Assembly (NCBI RefSeq): GCF_029873635.1
Contig: NC_080420.1
Span: 120,536,719-120,600,718 of the forward strand
Direction of reading: 5' to 3'
Origin: Malania oleifera
Taxonomy: Eukaryota > Streptophyta > Magnoliopsida > Santalales > Ximeniaceae
Length of the DNA stretch: 64,000 nt
Below, one piece after another: positions 21,181-32,425 of this stretch. Within the stretch, counting starts at the first letter, position 1. Every line of letters begins with the position of its first letter. The notes beneath the pieces were generated by a model. It was given only the letters and a program-made list of their open reading frames with translations. It searched no databases and was not told the origin of the DNA. Both the position numbers and the translations under genes were made by a program.

Positions 21181-24100
21181 GGATCTAGGAGGAAGTAGTG
21201 CCCATGCGAGTGGTAGTGATGGAGCAAGGCCATTAGGTGCAGCTGGGACCGACTCTGATGCAGTATTATGTAGCGTGGCTCAGCAGGTTATGACTAGGTT
21301 CGCTAGGAGCTCGAGGTAGCAGGGTGGTCCGTCAGTTGGCCATGGGTGCACTATCGAGAAGTTCACGAAGATGAAACCTCAGGCCTTTTCGGGAGGAGTC
21401 GATTATGCAGCTGCTGAGAATTGGATGTAGGAGACCGAAAAAGTCTTGACTGTGTTGCAGTGTACTGAGGAACAGAGGGTCCTTTTCACCACCTATAGAT
21501 TGACAGGAGAGGTTGAGAGATGGTGGACTACTGTGAGGCTTTTGGAGCAGCAGAGGACTACGCCGATAGCCATGACTTGGGATCGGTTCAAAGAATTGTT
21601 CTTCGATAGATATGTTCCATCTACTGTCAGGGAGGCTAAAGTATAAGAGTTCTTGAGTCTGAAGCAGGGACAGCTATTCGTCCAGCAGTATGCGATGCAT
21701 TTCATCGAGCTCTCTCGTTTCGCCCCTTATATTGTTCCTGATCAAGTGAAGAAGGTGAGTCAGTTTGAGAGAGGCTTGAGGCGGAGTATATTCAAGTAGG
21801 TGGTGGTGCTGCGGATCCAGGATTTTGCTAAGCTAGTCGATAGAGCAGCCTTGGCAGAGATTGGTGAGCGTTTGGATGTAGAGGAGTAGAGTTAGAGGAC
21901 AAGATCTGCATCTATGAGCTACTAGCAGGGTCCTAGACATAACCAGTGGAGGAGAGGTAATCATGGCAGAGGGCGGAGGCAGGATACTGGAGGTCATGAG
22001 GTTCAGGTGGTGCCGAGTCCTCCTGTCAAACTTGTGATAGGAGGCATTGGGGAGAGTGTCGAGCTGGTGGTGTGGTCTGCTATCGCTGCGGCAGACCAGG
22101 ACATATGGTGCGAGATTACTTTACACTACCAGATGCAACTTCAGCTCCCAGACCATACCGTAGAGGTTATTAGGTGCCACGCGGGGGCCAGCAGAGGAAT
22201 ACGGCTCCAGCCAGAGTGTTTGCGCTGATGCCAAGTGACGCTGAGACGGCGGGTGACGTGGTCACATGTATGGTTGTTATGCTTTCTTTTAAAGTTATTG
22301 CATTGTTTGATTCAGGTGCAACACACTCGTTTGTGTCTTCGGGGTGCACTAGACTATGTGGGGCAGAAACACAATTGTTAGACATTGAACTGTTGGTATC
22401 TACACCGACTGGGTCAGTAGAGAGGTGTAGTAAGATGCTCCGAGGTTGTCCAGTTGATATCTAAGGGAAGACTTTGTCTGCTGATTTGATAGTGCTGGAC
22501 ATGCATGGGTTTAATGTTATATTTGGCATGGATTGGCTAGCAGCTAATTTTGCCAGCATAGATTGCTGAGCACGAGAAGTGATATTTAGACCTCCGGGGA
22601 AAGCGGAATTTAGGTTTGTAGGATTGCAGGTGCAATCCCCGCCTCAGCTAGTTTCAGCTATCTAGGCCAGGAGGCTACTGCTGAGTGGTTGTCAGGGGTT
22701 TGTGGCAGTTGTGAAGGAGATGTCAGAGAATGAATTGAAACTTTCTAGCACACCTGTAGTAAATGAATTTACAGATGTTTTCCCAGATGATTTACCAGGC
22801 TTGCCACCTGATCGTGAGGTAGATTTTCCTATTGATCTACTTCTAAGTACCGCACTGATTTCCAAAGTACCTTACCAAATGGCACCAGTAGAATTGGCAG
22901 AATTGAAGGATCAGTTGCAAGATCTACTTGATAAGAGCTTCATACGACCTAGTGTATCTCCGTGGGGAGCTCCAATTTTATTTGTGAAGAAGAAAGATGA
23001 GTCTATGAGGATGTGTATAGACTATAGGAAGATTAATAAAAAGACAATCAAGAACAAGTATCCTCTACCCCGTATCGACGATTTGTTTGACCAGCTCCAG
23101 GGTACACGAGTGTATTCGAAGATTAACCTCAGATCTGTTTATCATCAGGTAAAAATGAAGCAGAAAACGTCTCAAAAACGACTTTCAAGACTAGGTACGG
23201 GCATTACGAATTTCTTGTTATGTCATTTGGTTTGACGAACGCTCCTGATATTTATGAACTTGATGAACAAAGTACTCCATCAATACCTAGACCAGTTCGT
23301 TGTTGTTTTTATTGAAGATGTACTAGTCTATTCGAGGAGTTATGAAGAACATGAGATGCATTTGAGGTAGGTTCTGCAGATGCTACGGGAAAAAAAGTTA
23401 TACATCAAATTCAGTAAATGTGAATTCTAGCTTGAGAAGGTCGTGTTCTTGGGGCATGTTGTGTCTGGAGACGGTATTTCTGTGGATCCTAGTAAGGTTG
23501 AGGTCGTAGTGAATTGGGCTAGGCCGAGGAATGTCTAGGAGATCAGGAGTTTCTTGGGGCTAGCTGGGTATTACCGTTGTCTTATAGAGGGATTCTCAGC
23601 ACTATCGGGGCCTTTAACACGACTGACTAAGAAGAATGTTAGATTTGAGTGTGACGACAGCTATGAGCATAGTTTCTAAGAGTTGAAGCAAAGGCTAGTC
23701 ACAGCGTTGGTGCTGATCATCCCATCAGGGGGTAAGGGTTATACTATCTACAGTGATGCGTCCTTGAAGGGACTTGGCTGTGTATTGATGCAGCATGGTA
23801 GGGTGGTAATGTATGCTTCTAGACAGTTGAAAGAATATGAGAATAACTACCCTACGCATGATCTTGAATTGGCTGCAGTTGTACACACATTGAAGATTTG
23901 GAGGCATTACCAGTATGGCGAGTGGTGTGAGATCTTTTTCGACCATAAGAGTTTGAAGTACTTTTTCACGTTGAAGGAATTGAATATGAGGCAGAGAAGA
24001 TGGTTGGAACTTATTAAAGACTTTTACTGTACCATCAGGTATCACCTAGGGAAAGCAAATGTGGTAGCTAATGCGTTGAGCAGAAAATCCAGGGAACCAG

Positions 24101-26527
24101 TGCTGGCAGCTATGGAGATCCAGTATCCGATCATGATGGATATGTGGAGAGTCGGCATTAAGTTAGTTGAAAGTGGTTCGCAGACTTATATTACCAGCTT
24201 AGTAGTGCAGCCTACTTTATAGTAGAGGATTAAAGCTGCTCAGAAAGAAGACCCATAATTAGCAAAGGTGATGGATAGAGTGCATAGTGGTCGGGGGGAG
24301 GAATTCAGTGTTGTAGATGACAAAGCTTTGCGGTTTCGTTCCAGATTATGTGTTCCTGCCAATGTGGATATTAGGAGTAGGGGTGAGCATACGGTTGGTT
24401 CGGCCAAATTCAATTAATTAACCGAATTAACCGAAAATTTTGGTTAAAGAATATTGTTAACCGAACTGACCGAACCATTGGGCCTCACCAAACCAAACCT
24501 GATCGAATTTCTTTTTTGGGTAATTCGGTTAACCGAATTTAACCGAGAAATTAGGGAAGGGGGGAATCCAGGAAGGTGTATCCAGAACAAGGGAAGGGGG
24601 AAGTCAGGAAGGTGTATCCAGATTCTAGACTGATGTGGAGGAGAGGTGGTTAGGGAGACGATTGAGCTTGACGCCGATGAGAAGTCGGGGGTGGTTCTCG
24701 GTGAATTGGTCTGTGCACGAGAGAAGAAAAATGAGAATGAGAGGGAGCTTGTGTGCTGGTAACGATGGTTGGCGACGGCGATGGCAATGGGTGCAGGTGA
24801 TGGCATCGCGTGAAGATGGTGGTGCGGAGCAGTGAGCTCGGGTGAGCGAGAGAGAGGCAGTGACTCAGTGAGGGCCTTCCGACTTCAGAGAGTAGTGACT
24901 GTGTTGGTGATGATGGCCGATGACAGCGAAGGCGATGGCGATGGACACAGACAAAGGCATTGCGCGAAGATGGTGCCTGGTGGTGCAGAGTACCGAGCTC
25001 AGGTGAGCGAGAGAAAGGCAGTGAGGGCCTTATGAGTTCTGACTTCTAAGACTGAGAGCAGTGAGAGTGTGAGACTGAGAGTATGAGAGGGAATAAGTGA
25101 ATAATCGGATTTTAATTTACTAATTTATATTTAAAATTTAATTAATTCGTAAATCGATTAATCGGTTAACCGAATTAATATTCTCCATTCACCGAACCGA
25201 AACTTGATTAACCGAAATATTGGAAAGCATAACCGAACCGACCGAACCAAATTTTTTAACTGAACCAAACCGACAAATTTCGATCGGTTAATTCGGTTTT
25301 CCCCGAATTATGCTCACCCCTAATTAGGAAGGCCATTCTAGAGGAGGCTCATAGATCTTTGTATACAGTTCATCCTGGTAGTATGAAGATGTACAAGGAT
25401 CTGTGAGCATCGTACCGGTGGAGTGATATGAAGAGAGAGATTGCCGAGTATGTAGCGCAGTGTTTGATGTGCCAGCAGGTAAAAACTGAGCACTAGAGGC
25501 TGGCAGGTCAGTTGCAGCCATTATTTATCCTTGAATGGAAGTGGGATCATATATCCATGGACTTCGTGTCAGGTATGTTGATGGCGTTACACAGTCTGAA
25601 TGCGATTTGGGTGATAGTTGACTGTCTGACTAAGACTGCCCACTTTTTACCTATCAAGATCAACTACTCTCTTAATCGTTCGGCAAAGATTTACATTCAA
25701 GAGATAGTTCGTTCTCATGGGGTGCCAGTATCGATTGTGTCAGATCGAGACTTGTTTTACGTCACCCTTTTGGAGGAGCTTGCAAGAAGTTCTAGGGTCT
25801 CAGTTATCGTTTAGTACGACGTTCCATCCTCAGTCCGATGGGCAGACTAGGAGGACGATACAGATATTGGAGGATATGCTCCGAGCGTGCGTGGATTTTG
25901 GGGGTAGTTGGACTCAGTTCATGTCGTTGGTAGAGTTTGCGTATAACAATAGTTATCATACCAGCATTGACATGGCACCATTTGAGGCTCTATATGATAG
26001 GAGATGTCGTTCTCCTTTGTTTTGGGATGAAATGGGTGAACGGCGAGTTGTGGGGCCAAAGCTAGTACAACAAGTGTGTGATAAAGTTTGACTTATTAAA
26101 GATAGAATCAGTGCAGTTTAGAGTCGATAGAAAAGTTATGCTGATAATCGCAGCAGGAATCTGGAATTTGATGTGGGTAATCATGTATTTTTGAAAATAG
26201 TTCCGTTGAAAGGGGTTATGCGATTTGGGAAGAAGGGTAAACTTAGCCCTAGGTTTATCGGCCTATTTGAGATTCTAGATAAGTGGGGCCGGTTTCCTAA
26301 GGCTAGCTTTGCCACCTATGTTGTCCAGGATCCACGATGTATTCAATGTTGCTATGTTGAGGAAATACGTCTCAGATCCTTCTCATATCATCAGTTATGG
26401 TGAATTAGTGCTCAGTGATTCACTGGTATATAAGGAGGTACTAGTACAGATTGTGGATAGGAAGGTGTAGGAGTTACGTGACAAAAAGATTCCTTTGGTA
26501 AAAGTTTTTTGGAGGAATCATGTGGTA
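21181..26527 (+). pseudogene. Decayed gag-pol region of the Tekay element
   Basis: Recognisable segments include the gag capsid part (TYRLTGEVERWW), CCHC knuckle, aspartic protease (LFDSGATHSFV), reverse transcriptase ([34 protein letters not shown]), RNase H ([22 protein letters not shown]), integrase (H-H-C-C zinc part near 25,360-25,480 and the core with WDHISMDFV and SIVSDRD) and the start of a chromodomain. The region is no longer able to encode the polyprotein. A hAT (24,378-25,322) splits integrase, and a solo LTR (26,528-28,586) splits the chromodomain. Confidence 0.9.
24378..25322. mobile_element. Non-autonomous hAT transposon inside the Tekay integrase region
   Basis: Perfect 13-bp inverted ends TAGGGGTGAGCAT bound a 945-bp element. 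The 8-bp duplications are ATTAGGAG (24,370-24,377) and ATTAGGAA (25,323-25,330), 7 of 8. Both ends carry many AACCGAATTAACCGA-type motifs, as in other plant hAT MITEs. The centre (24,640-25,090) is more GC-rich and contains a partly duplicated block: GATGG...GAGCTCGGGTGAGCGAGAGA at about 24,787-24,862 recurs at about 24,955-25,030. There is no transposase. The centre could be captured host sequence, which I cannot identify. Confidence 0.9.
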
Positions 26528-28586
26528 TGACTCGTTCTGAGTTATGCTTCCAAGTGCAGAAGTGTCAAGTTGTATCAAGGATGAGTCCAGGATCGTATTC
26601 CACAGGGACCACTGAGTATCAAAGTATTTGTGAAAGTTTAGTGAAATCCTGTTGCTGTAAAATATGAGTTGAAAATCTTTTTGGTCTTTCATGATTTTGA
26701 AAACAGTAAACAAAGAGGAAGAAGCTTGAGTAAACTATTAAAATGAAACTGAAATTTTATCAATTCTCCAAAAATGTAAACCTACTAACGCAATCAAATT
26801 AAACAGATTAACTGAAACAATTTACCAAATACTCGGGTTACGGGTCAATGTTTGCTTGCTTCCACCATTTACTAATTTCCTAGGCCTTACTCCTCTTCTT
26901 GTTAATCCAATCAAGGCATTAATAAGATGAAATTTTGTCACTAAAGATCGAGTAAATTGGCCACATCCAAACGGAAGAAAATAAAAAAAACTCTTATTAC
27001 GCATCAACCGAATGTCGTGTAAATTAGTTGATGAAAATTCTAGATTAAATCAAGGTTTTGATGTGCCTAACGTCAACAACAAAACAAGAAGCAAGAGCTA
27101 GCGATTTATCAACGATCCCTTCAATTTTCGGTTTTAACTAAATAAAAGTTTAACAATGATATCATAGGATAACTAATAAACCATGGAACGCAAACGACAT
27201 CGACCCACACCCCAAGTTACCGAACTTAGCCACTCATGCTTGCAATAAAAAAAATGGAAATCCTACGTCTAATCAAGTAAGTATCAGAATTCACGCTAAC
27301 TAAAGACACTAACTTTGAACACGAAATTAAACCACGCACCAATAAAAACTCAATGAAACACATACGTAGACAATAAAAACCGAACCTTTAGCAAAAATTA
27401 CGAATAAAAATAATTAATTTAAAACGAATAAAATTCACTGCTAATATTACTTGAGAATTCAAATAAATAATTGAAATACAATAACATTCAAAATCAATTT
27501 TTTTTTTCAATTAACTTCACTAAATAAAAAACATTGATCATAACCACTTTAATAATAAAAGAAGACATAAAAGAAAAAAACAAAGGGAGAGAGAGATAGA
27601 GAAGGAAAAGAGAAAAAAGAAAAATAGAGGGAGGAGTCACAGCTGGCCGTTTGTAACTCTGTGGACAGCCGTGGAGTCTGCTGCCGCTGGAGATGCTGGT
27701 ATGAAGTGAACAGCCGTGCAGGAGGGACTTTGGGCTTGCAGAGGAGCTGGGCAGGGGGTGTGCTCGGCTGGCAGTGATGAAGTTGCAGAGGGGGCTGCGG
27801 GTAGGAGTTGCAGCAGAGGGAGCCTGAGGAGTTTCAGCGCTACTGTGCTCTGCTGTGTACCTGCTGCAGAGGAGGCCAAAGGGACGGGAAAGGATAAAAC
27901 AGGGGAAAGAGAAGAATGGTGCCGCAGGGGGGGGGTCGTGGCTGCTGGCTCACGGCTGGTTGGCTGGAAAAAAAAAACATGAAGAAAGGTTGGGGAGAAG
28001 AGGGGGAGAGCAAGACAAGAAAAAAAAACTAAAATAATAGAAGAAGAAGAAGAAGATGAGGAATGAAGAGAGGAGAGGAGAGGAGAACAGAGGAGCCGTC
28101 CAGCCTCCTTAGAAGCAGCGCTGGGGAAGTTTAAAAAGAAAAGAAAAAAAAACCCTACCCAAATTTTGCCAACCCGACCCGGCCACACATCAAATTCCCT
28201 TTCATATATATATATTTTTTATTTTTTTTATTTTATTTGCTATCTGTTCATCGCAAATTCTGCTCTTCTGGGGCCCGTATCTCACAAAACTCAAAACACG
28301 AAAGTTGTAGATGATCCTTTCCTCTTTCTCCAAAAATTTGAATCGTCTCAATCGGAGCTCGGACGGAAAAGTTATGCATGAAATACGAACAGGTGTCGGT
28401 TTTGTTTCCCGGGATTTTTCCTGCGACAAAAAATTATCAAAAATTCATAAATTGTGCAATGAAACTCAAGAATACTAAATTCGACACTTTATTAAAATAT
28501 TAGACTTAATTGGACATTTTAATTAAAAATATAAGTCGTAAAGCCCGGGTTAACACGCCCAATTACGCAGTTTTGACCCGTAATCA
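26528..28586. mobile_element. Solo LTR of an unidentified LTR family, nested in the Tekay element
   Basis: A 2,059-bp block starts TGACTCGTTC and ends CCCGTAATCA. It is flanked by identical 5-bp duplications TGGTA (26,523-26,527 and 28,587-28,591), and the Tekay chromodomain reading continues on the far side. With TG...CA ends, a 5-bp TSD and no inner repeat or coding region, it is best read as a solo LTR. Its orientation and superfamily are unclear. The GC-rich part at 27,640-27,980 gives a Pro/Ser/Ala-rich open frame on the minus strand that looks like low-complexity leader, not a gene. Confidence 0.8.
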
Positions 28587-28901
28587 TGGTAGAAGAGACT
28601 TCTTAAGAATCCAAGGAACAGATGAAGTAGAAGTATCCACAACTATTTCAAGAAGTTTAAGTAATTAGGTAATATTTCTTTTGCAAGTACATGTAAAAAG
28701 TTTAGTTAGTAAGTGGCCTTTTAGTTTTGGGAGAATTTTATTTTGTATGTATAATCTCCCAGGACTTGGAATGTAACCACGGTATTCCTCCGCCATAAGC
28801 GAGGGTAAGTAATAAAATAAGTAGATCGTTTTACCTTTAAGGGATGATAAGTTATATAAATAGTAAATTTCGAGGACGAAATTTTTATAAGGAGGGGAGA
28901 A

Positions 28902-30902
28902 TGTAATAACCCGAGGAATTTTTCAGCTCCTCATCGACGAACACAGGGGATTCGTCGATGAGGGTATAAAAGGAGCTTGTCGATAAGGATAGGATTCGTA
29001 GACAAGAAAATACCAAGTGGGGGTTTGGGGATTTTGAATTTCGTCGACGAAGAGAGAGGGCTTATCAACGAGTTGTTTTCATGACCTCGTTGACGAGATG
29101 ATGTGGCTCATCGACGAAGGTCGCAATAAATAGTTCTAAACATAGATTTTTGGCAGATTTCATGCAAACAAAACTCTCTCTCTCCCTCCCTTCGGTTCTC
29201 CTTCCTTTTCTTTCAATTTTTGGGTCCGTTTGCTGTAGGATCGAAGATCCGAAGCCACCACGAAGCTCCTAGGATAGTTCACTGCAAGTTTGCCGGAGTG
29301 GATCGTCGGTGGGGCTGAGTTGGAAACCATCCCAAATTCAGGGTAAGACTTTCTACTCAGTATTTGGTTTCTTGATAGTTGTAGGAAGTGTAATACGTGT
29401 AGAACTACTGAACTTTAGTTGTTTTCAGGGTGTTGAATAGAGAACCCTGCGGGTGTAGGGCTGTTTGTTTTAGGTGCTATTCAGGAATCAGGTAAGGGGA
29501 TAAATTAAACTAGTATTTTATGAAAAATTTGTATATTATTACAGCATTTGATTTTAGGAAAATAAATATATTTATGTATGTTTTATATTTGGAAAACATT
29601 GTTGAAAATGATGGTATGTTAAATATACGAAAAAACCTGTTTAGTGTGGCATGAGTGGAAATTATTTTAAAATACTGTTTTCTGGGAATATGATAAAGAT
29701 ATGGATTTTTATAATGGAAAATCGGCGTACGGGCCAAGATTTTTATATGTTTTCCAGCGTACAAACCGAGCTATGTATATGATTTGCCGGCGTACAGGCT
29801 GAGCTATGGAAATGATTTGCCAGCGTACCGGTTGTGCTATGGATATGATTTGCCGAGGTACGGGCCGAGCTATGGTAAAATGTGAAATACCGGCGTGCAG
29901 GCCGATGATTTTCATGATATACGTATACATGTAAAATGATATGATTGATTTGATAATTAATGATATGAAATATCCATGTATCACTGTTTCAGTATATGTT
30001 ATATGTTATCAGAACCTGGTTGGCTTGGTCTAGGCTAACACTTACACGGTACCGATGCTATGTGTTCATGATTTATCATGATATTTGTGTTAACGTTGCT
30101 GTACGGAGTGGTGTGAGATTGGATGGTCGATGTTGTTTTAAGAAGTGTGTGAGCGCCTCTGGTGTACGGACCAGGTCTGGCAGACCCATCGAACTTACAA
30201 ATTGTACTCTTGACTTGGCAATGGTCGACCAACCATTGTCAGGTTCTGCCTTCGAGTCACACAAACCAGTCATGTGGGGGTAATACATAACAATAGCCAG
30301 CTAACCTTCTAGTGATGTTTGTTTTGTATTATTATTTATATGAGATGAATTATACTATGGAAACCATTATGTTCTGCCATGTTTTGATTATATATGTTTT
30401 TCCCAGAAATGATATATATACAGTTTTATTGGTTACGTTTATGACTATATGTATACCACATAAATGCTTATGTTGCCACACACTAGTGTTAGTTTATTTC
30501 CCTTACCGAAAGGTGTCTCGCCCCAAAATTTTATAAACATTTTAGGAGCCCCTCATAAGAGAGCGGGTAAAGCTCCGCTGACTTAGTATTGTTGATCTGC
30601 CCTCTCTGAAGGGTAAGTTTTGGTGGGGACGGTTGGATTTTTGTGAAAAATGTCCCTATGTCTTTCTTTCTAGGATGTGTATACTTAAATACAGTGGATG
30701 TAGTAACTCTGGTATTGTGATGGATGATTTTGTGTTTATGATATGACGATTTTATGTTTCCTGCTGCTTAGGCTTCCGTATTGTGTTACTGTTATATCTC
30801 TGGTACCACGGGTCTACGTGGATTATGATCTGCTGAGTTTTGTGATATTGATTTTAATATATTATGGAAAAAAAAATTATAGAAATTAAGTAGGTCGTCA
30901 CA
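28902..30902 (+). repeat. 3' LTR of the Tekay element
   Basis: It starts TGTAATAACCCGAGG right after the purine tract and ends GTCGTCACA. It matches the 5' LTR along its length, with most differences at CpG sites in the U3 palindromes and one fewer minisatellite unit. Its TATA region reads AATAAATAG at about 29,125. Confidence 0.93.
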
Positions 30903-31095
30903 ATTCTACCTGCTAAATTCTAATTTTAAAGCAAATAGACTATGCTAGCTCTAGTTTCCAAGATCAAGAATTATGCTAATCTTCCCAATTATAGACCTAA
31001 TACTCGCTACAACATATTGTCCAAGTGCATAACAAAATATATGGCAAGTAGGCAAGATTAACATATTGTAAATATTCAAGATGATGTTGTTAACT
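30903..31095 (+). mobile_element. L1-type LINE fragment, right part
   Basis: Directly after the Tekay TSD, one frame reads, with stops, LPAK... and then KIKNYANLPNYRP..YNILSKCITKYMASR. This resembles L1 reverse transcriptase motifs (IPK..NP...YRPIS..N..YK.I.K.LA.R). It continues the fragment that ends at 18,825, so the gypsy element split an L1 relic in two. The fragment is 5'- and 3'-truncated. Confidence 0.6.
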
Positions 31096-31157
31096 CAATG
31101 CCTATTGCTTAATTGTCTTTCCAACGTTGGTTCACCTAAATAAAAAAGAAAAAAAAA

Positions 31158-31771
31158 TTGAAGAAATTTTCAGAAGGAAGAAATGGGTCTAATAAAGTGA
31201 TCCATTTTTACTAAAGCAATGTAAAGGATAGTTGTAAACTAAAGGTTTCCTATTCTAGTAAGCTTGGCATTACAAATTTGTACTTTAGATCAATTTGTCA
31301 AGGACTAGGAATGCATGGTTCACCTAAATAAATAGAAAAATTTATGCTATTACTAATATAAATATGCGTTAAGGAATATTTCATTACACCTTACTTTTTC
31401 TCTCCATAAACAACTCTCTTGAAGAAATTTTCAAAAGGAAGAAATGGGTCTAATAAAGTGATCCATTTTTACAAAAGTACCATAAAGGACAGTTGTAAAC
31501 TAAAGTTTTATACCTATTCTAATAAGTTTGGCACTACAAATTTGTACTTAAATCAATGTGTCAAGGACTAGGAGTACATGGTTCACCTAAATAAATAAAA
31601 AAAGAAAAAAGAAAAAAAATGATGCTATTACTAATATAAATATGGGTTAGGGAATATATCATTTCACCTTACTTTTTCTCTCCATAAACAACTCTCTTGA
31701 AGAAATTTTCAATAGGAAGAAATGGGTCTAATAAAGTGATCCATTTTCACTAAAGTGCTATAAAGGACAAT
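31158..31771 (+). repeat. Tandem repeat of about 261-278 bp, three copies
   Basis: Copies begin with TTGAAGAAATTTTCA at 31,158, 31,419 and 31,697. The third is interrupted by the copia element at 31,772 and resumes at 37,403 with TTGTAAACTAAGG, the phrase found in the first two copies after 'AAGGA(T/C)AGTTG'. The units are AT-rich, have no coding potential, and match nothing I recognise. Confidence 0.85.
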
Positions 31772-32425
31772 TGTTGTTTATGGTGTGACTCTTATACTTC
31801 AGGAGTTTATAAATAAAGGGAAAAACATATGAATGTGGTCTTGGTGCAGGGTAGCAACAAAGACCCGTCGATGAGTGCATCGCACTCGTTAACGAGGAGA
31901 TACCGAGAGTCAGGAAATCTCAGAGTTCAAAGACTTGTCGACAAGTGGACAAAATCGTCGACGAGTGTCCTTCTCTAGCTTGTCAACGAGTAGTCTGTTC
32001 TCGTCGACGAGTGGTAGCTGGGCTACAACAAAGAATTTAAATTTTGAATTTGAACGTTGGAATGGTTGAGTATTTAGAGGGAAACCTCCGAGGGGTTGTT
32101 ATATATGTCATTCTGGGCATATTTCAACATGTAAGAGAGTAAGAGAGTAAGAGAGGGTGAGAGAAGGAGAGAAGATCATTGTATTGTGAGACTTTGATTT
32201 TCATAGTGAATCTCTTGTCGATTGCTCCCGTGGATGTAGGCTTTACCGAACCACGTAATTCCTGGTGTCATTGCACTTATCTTTATTTTCTTTATCTTAC
32301 TATGGTTGTGGAATTTTTTCTGTTTATCACCATTTTGTTTGTTGCAAGTATGTATGTGTGATCCTTTATACAATGTTCATTCCACTACGCATTGTTGGGA
32401 GAGGCCGGCTTTATTTTTCACAACA
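31772..32425 (+). repeat. 5' LTR of the copia element
   Basis: 654 bp. The part at 31,860-32,020 holds CGTCGATGAG, CTTGTCGACAAG, TCGTCGACGAG and a GATACCGAGAG box, very like the U3 module of the gypsy LTRs nearby. A TATATA stretch at about 32,099 follows. TGTTG...CAACA ends are typical of copia. Confidence 0.9.
31860..32025 (+). promoter_or_regulatory. TCGTCGACGA palindrome module in a copia LTR
   Basis: At least six intact or decayed palindromes surround an ATACCGAGAG box in U3, upstream of the likely TATA. Gypsy LTRs in the window have the same two components in the same order. Confidence 0.65.

Larger units (their letters stand above)
18826..30902 (+). mobile_element. Ty3-gypsy chromovirus, Tekay/Del clade, full-length but broken
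   Basis: Identical TSDs ATTCT (18,821-18,825 and 30,903-30,907) bound a 12.1-kb unit with LTRs of about 2.05 and 2.0 kb. A primer site TGGTATCAGAGCC lies at 20,880-20,892 and a purine tract (AAGGAGGGGAGA) just before 28,902. Parts, in order: gag from 21,181 with a CCHC knuckle near 22,075, protease near 22,300 (DSGATHS), reverse transcriptase about 22,700-23,600, RNase H about 23,690-24,090, integrase, then a chromodomain near 26,400. The order and the [16 protein letters not shown]-type wording fit Tekay/Del. It is broken by well over ten changes plus two insertions. The LTRs differ by roughly 8-12% by eye, suggesting a few million years. Confidence 0.92.

Noticed and set aside
27637-28188. 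Long Pro/Ser/Ala-rich open frame on the minus strand
   Set aside because: Low complexity, no domain, overlaps GC-rich repeat and poly-purine runs inside the nested solo LTR.
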